A stretch of DNA of 64,000 nt from Glandiceps talaboti (lineage: Eukaryota > Hemichordata > Enteropneusta > Spengelidae): assembly GCF_964340395.1 (NCBI RefSeq), contig NC_135549.1:23513842-23577841 (forward strand), in the 5' to 3' direction. The notes under the pieces were generated by a model, which worked only from the letters and a program-made list of their open reading frames with translations, was not told the origin of the DNA and did not search any database. The translations under genes were made by a program, and so were the position numbers. The stretch's first letter is position 1, and every line of letters begins with the position of its first letter. Positions 34,790 to 46,300 of this stretch are shown here, piece after piece.

Positions 34790-35535
34790 CCCAATATAGC
34801 ACACATTTGGCTGTTACTACGAGCATGGTCTTGTTACCGGGCACATTTGCCTACATTTTGTGTATGTTCATTTATCTGTAGCCCCTCGAGCGTCTATGAT
34901 ATAATATAGAGTTGTTTTTTTAAAAACGTTTTTACGTTTATTTAATAAAACTATATTTTGCATATAATCGTCTTTATCATTTTTCTCCAATTTCAGGAAA
35001 TAACTGGGTCCAATATTAATGTGTATTTTATGCCCATTATCGCCAAAACCAGACGCTTTCTGGACATTTGCGTGCAATCAAATATCCAGAAGGTGTCTGG
35101 TTTTGGCCCTTAAGGCACATACCATACCATATTATCTTTGCAATATACGTGATCATTTGGCTGTTACTATGGGCGTAGCCTTGTTGCTAGGCACATTAGA
35201 TACATTTTTGAATGTTTATTCATTTGTCTTTCAGTTCCTGTTGTTATCTTTGCAATATACGTGATTATTTGGCTGTTGCTATGGGCGTGGTCTTGTTGCT
35301 AGGCACATTTGCATACATTTTTTGAATATTTATTTGTCTTTCAATTCTTGTTGTCTTTGCAATATACGTGATCATTTGGCTGTTACTATGGGCGTGGCCT
35401 TGTTGCTAGGCACATTAGATACATTTTTTGAATGTTTATTCATTTGTCTTTCAGTTCCTGTTGTTATCTTTGCAATATACGTGATTATTTGGCTGTTGCT
35501 ATGGGCATGGTCTTGTTACTAAGCAAATTTACATA
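34790..35535. repeat. Clearest array of the 110-120 bp tandem repeat
   Basis: Four units between 35130 and 35535 share TTTGCAATATACGTGAT, ATTTGGCTGTT, CTATGGGCGTGG, TTGTTGCTAGGCACATT and TTTTTGAAT, with starts about 103-117 bp apart. A lone unit at 34795-34875 is separated from them by 34880-35125, which contains the hairpin at 35043-35109. ORFs at 35019-35522 are repeat shadows. Confidence 0.85.
35043..35109. repeat. Compact hairpin inserted in the tandem array
   Basis: CCAAAACCAGAC ... CTGGACATTTG is mirrored by CAAATATCCAG ... GTCTGGTTTTGG, arms of about 28 nt with a short loop. It could be a MITE or a structured RNA. No second copy was seen in the window. Confidence 0.6.
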
Positions 35536-35639
35536 CATTTTGTGAAAATACAGGTTGAGAAAACCCACATTCAAGTCAAAAACACTGCCCCCCCCCCCCT
35601 CCCAGTCAGTTAAAAGTGACTGGCCCCTTAATGTCTGAT

Positions 35640-37130
35640 GTTTTGGTCGGTAAGGCATAATCCAATGAACTTGTGTGATGCAGATCAGAATCACACTTTC
35701 TATTTGAGATCATTATACATGTACAGTTGTGATAACAGGTGATAACAAGTGCTAAAACAAAACAAAAATATAATGCTACAATCGTTTCAGCTGCAAACAC
35801 ACGAGCAAAAAAGCAAACACACAAAATTCATCTGTGACAGTTACTAGTATTGCCAATTCAAAGAGAATGAAAGACACAAAGTATAAAGTTTACAACAGAT
35901 ACATTATATTCAGTGTTAAAACTTGCTAAAATCTATTTATACAAAATATATACAACCCATTTCACTTTATTATTAGTTCACAATTTAGCTATGTTATTTT
36001 ATTTGTTTATGAAAGTCTCCAAAGTGCATTATAAATACAATTCATAGTACAGCCGTCTATGAGACACAAAGTATATAAAATTAAATATATACATAATTGC
36101 CACATATCTCAATTGTAGATGGAGTATTTGCTGTGATTGGAAGTCTTGTGTAGAAGGTTTGTACGAGAAATAACAATGGGTTAATATATAATACTTGTGG
36201 TAGTTTGTATTTCTCTTGATCCTGTACAAATGTTATGTTTGGGCTAAAAAAATTGTTTCTGGTCAGCACACGCATCATGTAATTCAATACCAATACCAAT
36301 ATTCAAACTTAAAAATGCTTTATATTAATGAAATATAGTGGAATTTTAAATGCACATTTTAAGTAATGCTTACTTTAGGTCTAAGGCTACCCTTAACTAC
36401 AGCACGTTCATTGGAAGAGGACTCCATATATGTAGGTGTCGTTCCAGATATCCCACAGTTCAGAGAGTGTAAAATATCAATCTAAAACTAATAAAGGAAA
36501 CAGTACAATTCTGAATCTGGTTCTCAAGTACAAAATGTGGCATGGTCTTTGTAGACACACATTCACCTGTGCCAATTCCAAATCCTAAGGCAATCTATGT
36601 TTTTTCAGAAAGTTTTACAGAAAATACAGCAGCGAATATTAGTGCAAGAATGAGAGATTTAGTTTGTCATCATTTGTCAAATTTGCTATTGGTAATGAAT
36701 CAATTCAGGCACAGCAGTTATCTAATTCACACACTGTTCAAACACCAAGCCTGGTACTAAGGATATACATTATATCATTAATTGCAGTACAAGGTAAATC
36801 AGAAAAAGAACTTGACTGAAAGGTAAATGAATCTCTCATTTTTTTGGGATCATACTGTTTGATCAAATTAAACGAAAACATAATACATTTCAAAATCTTG
36901 AAATGAATTTATAATACAAAAGATTGTTCAGGAAAAGCAAACATAGTGTTCATAACAAGATATTTATCAATTTCATCATGTATATACAAGTCAAGAATGT
37001 GATGAAAAATTTATTTCTTATTCAAATGTTAGAAAATATCCAACTCTTACATTGAAACTTGGCGCAAATGTTTTCGTGAAATACCTAATTGCTCCAGTAC
37101 ATTACATTGAAAAGTATATACAGTATATAC
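35640..37130. other. Spacer 5' of copy 2; no supported gene
   Basis: It resembles 3500-7700. Two open stretches, 36081-36299 (minus) and 36542-36760 (plus), look slightly protein-like but neither is conserved as a frame in the 3.5-7.7 kb paralogue, so neither is called. Confidence 0.4.
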
Positions 37131-38022
37131 ATTGAAACTTGGCACAAATGGAACATACTTATGTAAGGTAAACCTGATTTTATCTTCATTTATTCCACTT
37201 TAACAACTGTTCAAATTTGACAGCCATTGTATTCGGCATAACGATTTCTTAACATCCATTACACTATGCACAAGCCCTTTCGAACAAAAAAATATGGAAA
37301 ATATACTCTGGTCATTCTATGTCACGACAACGGTTGTCTACATCATTAGTTCTGCCATGTTTGAAATATGAGTCAAAATGTTCCGAATTGACATTATTTT
37401 TCCTGATTTAATTTTCATAAATTATGGTTGAGGAGGGATAATGATATTATCCTCAATATTTTTCTTCATTTAGCAAGATGATACTTGTGACCCAAGGGTT
37501 TGTTACTATGCATCTAACAACTCATAGTGACAAGGTCCCTTAGGTCACTCATATTAGGCACAATATCTAATTATATATCAGTTTCCATTAAATATGTATT
37601 CTCTGAAATTTACATGTTTTAGGTGTTAATTAGTCTATCATGATTGAACATTACATGGCATGGTACAAGTTATTCAGAAAATAGTTTTTTGAGAACCCAA
37701 GCTTAAAAGAACTTTATTAGTATGGTTAAAAAACACTATCAGCTTTCACTTCGTCCAATGTTGGAAGGGTATTCAAAGGTAGGTACAAAATGAGAGTAAT
37801 ATAACCACTTTCTTTCCAAACTGGTCTTCAAATTAAACTTGTTATATGTAAATGTACAAGATAATTATTTATTTTTTTAAAAACACGGTGGAATTTGTAG
37901 ATATGATGTATATATCATACTGATACAGGGCAGTGAAAGAGAGTCAGTGTTCAATTATCACTACAAAACATTGTACAATAGATTTTGATGAAGTCCTGAT
38001 ATTACCTTGCTATTCAATCTTT

Positions 38023-38065
<43 letters not shown>

Positions 38066-38845
38066 TTTCTATAGCACAGATTTCCACAACAATGTTCTGT
38101 ACAATAGCGCTGAATGGCTAAAGCACTCCATAGGCTTTGGTGAACAAATAAAGTGGAGTATATGTTTTTAGTTAATCAATGATTTAAGCAGAGAACCATC
38201 ATCTAAGCACAGTCCCTGAGGTATGTGTATTTAAATATTATAAATTATAAAAATACAATTATAAAAAAACCATAACTTTTATAAATAAGACTGGTTTATT
38301 GTTTGTATACAATTCATAATATTTACAAGTCTTTTGTGTGTATTTGAACACATAGCCCCCAACACTAATGTGGTAATAATTGTAATAATTGGTGTTTAAG
38401 ATCCGGTCCAACAATTCATAGGTTCATGAGATAATACACAGTAATGTCTAAACAAAAGTAAGTGATGTCAATATACCCTAATACACTACAGGAGAAAACT
38501 GACATCAAGTAAACATAGACATACTCAAAAGGTCAATTTAACAGAAGTTTTATCTCTAAAAGTATGGACGTATAGACTTGAAATGTACCTATAAATGGAA
38601 AATGACACATTTGTACAGTAAATTGCTGATTGGCCATGAATAATAAAGGACAAGGTCATGGGCTGGTAGTGACTTATCACAAAGGTTACTCTGAATAATA
38701 CTGCTGAAGACATTGAATAGTGTCCCTATGAACAAAGTGTTTACAAGGTCACTGACCAAATTTCAATTTGACCTTGATAATGAAAGTCAAGGTCAAAATT
38801 CAAGGTCTGAATAAAAAGCTTGCCTCTAACAATGCATGTAAATGT
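37131..38845. other. Copy 2-copy 3 spacer, paralogous to 21113-23110; no gene
   Basis: Same block order as the copy 1-copy 2 spacer, with a shorter (AATC)n tract. It ends where a MITE was inserted at 38847. Confidence 0.6.
38024..38064. repeat. (AATC)n microsatellite, about 10 units
   Basis: Paralogous in position to 22290-22371 but about half as long. Confidence 0.93.
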
Positions 38846-38846
38846 A

Positions 38847-39266
38847 CAGTGCAGCTCACATAGAACATCACCTGAGTGCGCGCATCACAAAAGGATCATT
38901 CTTTCACAATAGTGGTGCTAACTATGCATTGATGCATTGTTGTTCTTGCATCATCAAAGCACCTGCATGGAACAATGCTTGCATCTCTTATACAGAATAA
39001 ACAGCACTTTATGCGCACATGCTTTGTGACTTAGTAATAATCATGTACTCTGCTATCAAGATTCAATGTTTATAATGAGATGCTGATGCATTGTTTACTT
39101 GATGCACTGTTAATGAGATGCTCTGTGGACACCTCAAAGGTGCAAATTGAATGCTGTTTACATACACTAATCCCAAAGAGCATTGTTCATGAAGTTTTCC
39201 AGCATAATGCTTTGAAGATGCGAGCACAGTTCATGTACAATCTCCCATTATGCTTGATCTTTACTG
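38847..39266. mobile_element. Tc1/mariner-like MITE, copy 1 of 3 (420 bp)
   Basis: Starts CAGTGCAGCT and ends GATCTTTACTG, flanked by TA on both sides (38845-38846 and 39267-39268). The paralogous spacer at about 23118-23128 reads AAATGTACATG uninterrupted, so the empty site and TA duplication are directly visible. No transposase is present; ORF 39080-39283 is not a transposase. Confidence 0.85.
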
Positions 39267-39344
39267 TACATGTACACACTTGACTGGTGTCTCTACGTAT
39301 AAAATTGTTGAAGTTGTTGCACAATTTATTAATATACTATTTTG

Positions 39345-39505
39345 GGGGACTATTACAATGGGCTCCATGTGTGCGTCATTTCTTAGACTTGCAATATCAG
39401 ATTTCTTTCAAACCTCACACAAAGATGGCGTGTCATATGGCACACATGTACACAAGTTTGTTTTGCGACATATGCAAATTTGACCAAATGGCAGCCATAT
39501 TTGTA
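39345..39505. repeat. Dispersed repeat F
   Basis: GACTTGCAATATCAGATTTC, CTCACACAAAGATGGCGTG and TTTTGCGACATATG. It is orthologous in position to 23180-23370. Confidence 0.65.
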
Positions 39506-39934
39506 CTTAAAACTTGTTGAGTACGAAAGACTAGAAAGGCAAGGTCAAGTTCTCAATAGAAAGTTTACCATTGATAATGTCAGGATAGATGGTGCCGGTA
39601 TGTAGTAAACTTTTGGAGATAAGTGTCAAAATGTGTATTTTTAAGACAAATACAGCCACCATTATGACATAAAGGTCAGTCAAAGTCCCAAAATTAAGAG
39701 TTACATACACTTATACATGTATTTACTCTATAGTGATTACCATTTGTGCAAAGTTTGATAGAAATTGAGTTGTGGGTGTCTGAGACATGGTTGACCACAG
39801 ATTGACGGACAAATGGATAGACATGAGTCATTCCTATAGCTCCACCTGGGCTGTGCCAGTAATTATTTGATGTGTGTGCACCTTGTTGTTTACTATATGT
39901 TTATAACTTTTGTATTTGTATGTAACTTCAAAGC

Positions 39935-40246
39935 TGTTGTTGAAACCAATAGATGTACTTTATCCACATCTGACTGTAAACATTTTGTTTTAGTTATTTT
40001 TGAAACAACTGTATCGATACACTCCTTCCTACATTGGCGCTTTTCACACTATACATGTAATATAGAATTCAAACAGTCTCATGTTAAAATGATGCCATTT
40101 GCAGAATTGCTGTCATGTGCATTGGAACAGCTGTTAGAAAGTGACTTTCCAATATCTCCACCAATAGAGCGCATAGCCATACATAACTTAGGGCTCTGTG
40201 CATGTGCCTCTGTTACAGTGAGTTTCACGAAGTTTAAATAACAAGT
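39935..40246 (-). other. Conserved 3' flank / probable 3' UTR of copy 3
   Basis: It matches 8170-8524 and 23783-24108 along most of its length, including the run around GAATTGCTGTCA and GGGGCTCTGTGCATGTGC. Confidence 0.45.
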
Positions 40247-40542
40247 TTAACTGCTATCACCAGGTAGTGGCAATGGAGGTGCAGATGGATCATTTGTTGG
40301 AGCACTATCAGATATCAGAAGTGCTGCCTCATAACTTGGCGGTGGTGGAAGACCTGATTGTTCATTTGCTGGTGCTACAACATCATATGCTGGTGGATTG
40401 TCATTTGACAATTCTGGTGGAGCTGTAGGAGATGGCACAATTGTTTGCATGGGTATTGGAGATCCAGATGTTGGTGGAGGGACTCGCACATTTCTGCCCT
40501 GTTGATCAAATGGTTGGTACCATGATGGTCTGTATTGATATT
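40247..40542 (-). CDS. Copy 3 last exon: Pro-rich tail with PTAP, PPxY and PSAP
   Basis: 296 nt, acceptor TTGCTTCCTCACAG, stop TAA. It starts EYQYRPSWYQPFDQQGR and includes SPTAPPE, NDNPPAYDV, PPPPSYEAALL and DPSAPPLPLPGDSS. It is 18 nt shorter than the other copies, with the deletion just before PTAP, yet all four motifs survive. Confidence 0.87.
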
Positions 40543-43293
40543 CTGTGAGGAAGCAATAAAATATACAATAAAAATACTGATAATGGAACAGATGTTAGAC
40601 TTTAACAATGTTTTTATGTGATGCATGATAATATTCACATAATGACAAATACATACACAAACCAATCAAACATGCAATAGGTTTTCTGTATTAGTAACTA
40701 GTATTGTTAGCATACTGGTTTGTGTACATGAACAAACATGTGCAGTAATGGTTTGCTGTTTGATATATCGTACAACATGGAGATCTGCTTTATACTGTGA
40801 CTATTAAGACTCAACATTTCAATCCCACATTCTCACATTTGTGCTATCTAATTGGTGAAGCCATAGGGATTACATGTAGATAAGATCAGTTCTTATTTGT
40901 TCATGACCAATGTTTTTCACCTAAATTCTCATCCTAATCCAACATATAGGCATTTAAGGTAATCAATACAAGGTAAGAACGCAATGTACAATTGTATACT
41001 TACCCTGTGTGTTTGCATTACCTGTAGGCTGAGCACCACTTGTAATAACTGTAGAAGTTGCTGAGGAGTTTGTCATGGCTGAAGCTGAACGACTTTGCAT
41101 TCGAAATCTACAAATGCAAATTCCTATAAATATAGCTATTGCACCTACAACGCTGACTATGATATAATGGACACTTGAACCGCTGGAATACTCATCATCA
41201 TCATAATAATCATCATCATAATCGTAGTTCCAGTTATCTGCCAATATGATAAATGTATTAAAAATTGTATGGCAAATCTAATTTTTAAAGTTAACTGAAT
41301 GAATGAATGAATCAATGAATGCAATAATGAACGTTTACATATACCAGAATAATATCCCCAAATTGGATTGTTGACATGTTGTACGGCAAAATTATTGTGC
41401 AAACCCAATTTAATTGCCCCTCCTGGGGCATCACATGTCTTGGGATAAAAGACACACTCCTCAATAACAAGAGTATTATTATAACAAAAGACTAAATTTA
41501 TACCATACATGTACTTACTATCAATCTCACAATAAGTTCCTGAATAGCCATAATTACATGCACAATATCCATATGAATCACAGTAACCATCATTGCATTC
41601 ATAACTCCATGTACAATCTGAATTTCTAACTTCACACTGTTTGCCCGAATAACTTGAAGTGCATGAACAGGTACCATCAGATTGACATACTCCACCATTT
41701 TGGCAATCCCAAGAATAATCACAATCAGCTTCTGGGTAAGGAATGTGGTAAGAATACTTTATATTTACATAAAATACTATTCAGTATTTTTTTCCTAGCT
41801 TGCTTCTTCAATTGCACCAAAATGAAAAATATGTACATGTACACATATTTCGCACTGCCCTCGTTACCGTTTGCTCTCATTGTGACTTTGTACTTTACAA
41901 TGTCTGAGGGGACTTTTAAACTTGACTAGCAGTATGATATTTTCTGACTCCCATTGACCCAGTAATCAACCTTTGTATATTTTACAGTTCACACTTTAAA
42001 ATTTGAATTTATATATGAGTAATAAACTCTGCTACAGTAGATGGATTAAAATGCCACATTTGTTTCTAATGTACCGTTCCCAAGTAAATACTATATGTTA
42101 CTGTCCTTTTGATTCTTAGAACCATGAACAATATATTCCTCATATACATGTATACAATCATAGATTTATTAATATTTTAATTCTCATAACAAATGACACA
42201 TTTAGCTTTAGTTTACAATTCATATTTTTAGCCCTAATTTGCATATTACTGATTAAATCATCATGAAATTAACAAATCTTAACTCATATCACATACATGA
42301 GGGGCAATCATTTTGCTTTGAACATTTTCCCAACTAGACACTGATAGTAATTTCCCCACCAAATATCAAGGCAATCTGTCTGGCAGTTTTGAGATTAAGT
42401 AACACACACACACACACACAGACAGACAGACAAACAGTCGGACAGATACCGCACATTGCGTATAGTACTACTGAACCTTATCAGTTCAGTTATCTAAAAA
42501 TCTAAGATTCAGTTTGCAGCTGGTTAGTCATAATGAAATTGTGATTGTCAGTTTTACTAACACTAATTCTGATTTTTAATAAATGATTTTGGCATGAGAT
42601 TCTCAATAAGTGAATTTGGATCATAAATCATTATACAAATGTATGAAAATCTAGTGAGTACTTACTTTTAGTCTCACAATTCCTTCCTTCATAATCAGTG
42701 TCACATACACAATATCCACCTGAATAAGTGACACATGTACCATGGTAATTACAGTCACTATCACCGGCGCAGGCCGGAATTTGCTCATCACACAGTGTAC
42801 CCGAATAACCAGTCCAGCATACACATTTGCCATCTGAACAGGACCCATAGTTACAATCATAGTTACTGGAGCAATCACTGCCAGTTGAAACTGAAAGTAA
42901 GAAATTGGTGCATACAATAAGAGCGTTTTAAAAATAAATGCCAAAGTGACAGCGGAATCAACTCATCTCAGAAACACGCCTAAGCATCAGTTTTCACTGA
43001 AAGAATTCTTACACCATACATGTAGGCTGGAATACATGTACTGCCATATTTACATAATTATGCAACCTTTTGTCATACATGTATGTATTTTTACCTTCCG
43101 TAAAAAGGTACATATACATGTATGTTATTTTTTAGGTGTGGATAGTGAGTATGTGTGTGTGTCTGTTTGTTTCTATATACCCCTATTATCAGGTGTAAAC
43201 TTTCTTTGACAACATTGACTTATACCATGACTTTGATATTCAGGGTCCAGTATCAAAAACCAGCCATTTCATATCATGAATCAGAATGGTTTG

Positions 43294-43372
<79 letters not shown>

Positions 43373-46300
43373 TTGTTGCTATGCACAAATTTCTTTTAAA
43401 TCGGGTTGCTATTCAGTAACATAGAAGTACATGTGCAATTGTTTAAGTAGTGTGTCTTCTATGAACACTTGTTGAATATGCATTTTACACAGAATCTTCA
43501 GTCATCATGGACACTTGGAAACAAATTTTGTAATCATTGAAAAGTGATGTCATGATTTTCCATCTTATACAGTACAGATCAAGCATAATACGATATTGTG
43601 CATGAACTATGCTTGCATCTTTAAAACACCATGCTGGAAAAGTTCATGAACAATGCTCTTTTGTGGTGTCCACAGAGCATCTCATTGATGGTGCATCAAG
43701 TTAACAATGCATCAGCATCTCATTATAAACATTGTATCTATTGGCATCTAGATAGCAGAGTACATGATTATTACTAAGTCACAAAGCATGTGTGCATAAA
43801 GTGCTGTTTATTTTGTATCAGAGATGCAAGCATTGTTCCATGCAGATGCTTTGATGATGCAATAACAACAGTGCATCAATGCATAGTTAGCACCCCAATA
43901 CGGCGTATTCCGGTTATCGAACTTCCGGTTGTTTCGCAGGAAAGTATCGCGAGAGGGCGCACCATATCTGACAAAGTGAGGGCCAGAATTTTCGTCATGG
44001 CATCTAATAGTATGGCGATGTATGAAGCTGTCAACAAAATGGGCGTAAAAGAACTCCGTGCATTCATAAAAGAGTGGAAAATTACTACTTCTAAATCTAC
44101 TAGATATCGCCAGAAATGCTGTAAACCTTGGTCTTGAAACACTAGAAAATGATAATTTTCTGAGAGAACGGAAGAGGAGACGAATAGTGGATGTCAAGCA
44201 TCAAAATATAGAACTAATCGACAGCGGAAACATTGAAAGTTGGACGGAGGACCTTCGAAATATACCCGATGTATACATGATAAACATATTTCTTTACCTT
44301 ACTGGTGTCTGTTGCTTGACAAAAGAACGATTAGAAAATTACAAATCTGACAACAGCTTCCAATCTGATTAAAATCCGATGTAGATGTTGGCTGATCGTT
44401 CATTGCTATTTTACCTTCGTTATTTTGCCTGAATTGACCTTCTTGGTACATGTTTACATTTTTTAGCTTGCCTGATTGCCTCCTCTATGATCAGGCTAAA
44501 AAATGTAAACATGTACCAAGAAAAATAATATCAGGCAAAATAACGAAGGTAAAATAGCAATGAACGATTAGCCGACATCTACATCGGATTTTAATCAGAT
44601 TGAACAGCTTCCAGCTAGTCATTGCAATATTGAGAGTTCGGTCGACAATTACCAAGCCACATGTTAATATTGTAACTGATGTCGCCGCATACTTAGGCCT
44701 TTCTTGTTTATTAGAACAGTGGTGTAGCACCACGGGTGAAATCATAAAACTTTGTCCGGAAAAAAACATTTCATGTACTGGTTATAAGTTGGCATAAACA
44801 TATTTGTATTGATATACTCATCTTTACTATCACACTTTGGTTAGCTTGCTATTCTTCATTCAGGACCATCAGTGTATAAAAAACCCCATTGAAGTCGGCA
44901 ACGAATCATAAATATTGTTGTACCACACCGCCCACCCCTTCAATGAATCGGCCTTCCATGTAACGTTTACGTGGTTCACTCATCATACCATGTCTTATAC
45001 CGATCTGATTAAAATCCGATGTAGATGTCGGCTGATCGTTCATTGCTATTTTACCTTCGTTATTTTGCCTGAATTGACCTTCGTGGTACATGTTTACGTT
45101 TTTGTCCTGATCGGTAGAGGAGGCGATCAAACATGTACCACGAAGGTCAATTCAGGCACAATAACGAAAGTAAAATAGCAATGAACGATTAGCCGACATC
45201 TACATAGGATTTTAATCAGATTGGTTTTATACAAGCTGCAATAACTGTAGCGTATATTGTGATTTTGAGGGTTCTTTCCTCTGTTTTTGTACCTTTTTCC
45301 GTTCCGATGTTTGACTGGAAGCAATCGCTACAATTTCTCCAACGGTAACGCAACTGGACGAGGTCACACTGAAAACGTGAGCGAGATGTCAGTGTACTAC
45401 CCGTTTCAAAATGTTGCTACTTTTGGGTTTTCCTCACGGTCGAATTGCAGAGCCAAACTTACGCGAAATATTAGGAGAACAAGAGGTTAATTTGCTATTT
45501 CGTTATTTGATGGGCGATAATGCAATATTATAGCGTAAAGTTACGGGGAATGACAGAAAATCTTTAGTCAGTGGTTACGATGCCTATAGACTCTATGCTT
45601 TGCAACAATGCTCTACAATTCTGGCCCTCACTTCCGGTTCTAAAACAGCGCCCCTAGTGGCCAAACAATCATATCTTTTATCTTTTCGGGGCTTCTTCGA
45701 TAACCGGAATACGGCGTATTCAATTGTGCAAGAATGATCCTTTTGTGATGTGCACATGTAGGTGATGTTTATGTAAGCTGCACTGTATGCTATGCCTCCT
45801 GTTTCAGGTTTTTTTCGCTCTGGAATGTGTCATTTCCTTTGGCCATGCTAAGTCTGACATCTGTGTCACTGATGTGTTTGAACACACAATAACAACAACA
45901 AGAATGGTATCCAACTGAAGCACAGAACCTTGTTTTATTTTTGCTACTGTAGTCGTTCAGCATATGAAATGAACCAAAAAATCCTCCTAACAAAGGAAGG
46001 AATTTTCTTCCTTCGAGCTTATGTACATGTACAGTATATGTAACACTCTGATACTGTCCCTACAAAATATTAGAAGCTTAACGGATGTTATGAGAGCCAA
46101 GTATTTAATCCCTTGATACACAGGAAGTGTATTTCAGTATGAATTACACCTTGGTGTGACGTCAGTGGGGTAAGTTTTCAAAAACACTCTATAATAGTCA
46201 ATTACATAATTGTTAATGCTGTCATGGTAGATTTACATAATTTCACATATAGTCTCAATCATAATACACTACTATCATCTTCTCTACCAAGAAAGATTCC

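Larger units (their letters stand above)
43895..45722. mobile_element. TIR element nested inside the MITE, about 1.83 kb
   Basis: Terminal inverted repeats: AATACGGCGTATTCCGGTTA with TCGAA after it at 43897-43921, and its reverse complement with one mismatch at 45696-45720. The first 13 bp of each end is itself palindromic. It has higher GC than the surrounding intron. It carries a transposon-type coding fragment and two foldback elements. Target duplication is not clear. Confidence 0.72.
43570..45785. mobile_element. Tc1/mariner-like MITE, copy 2 of 3, inverted and interrupted
   Basis: Outer ends CAGTACAGATC and AGCTGCACTG with flanking TA (43568-43569 and 45786-45787). Its two halves (43570-43894 and 45723-45785) join to give the same 420-bp sequence as the other copies on the opposite strand. 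The break falls in GTTAGCACC/ATTGTGCAAG, where a second element sits. Confidence 0.82.

Noticed and set aside
36081-36299. Minus-strand ORF that looks weakly protein-like
   Set aside because: Frame not kept in the related sequence at 4.1-4.4 kb, and no domain or splice context.
44365-44603. Possible CRISPR-like or tRNA-like structure because of strong symmetry
   Set aside because: It is a single foldback with target duplications, not regular repeat-spacer units, and no tRNA arm motifs are present.
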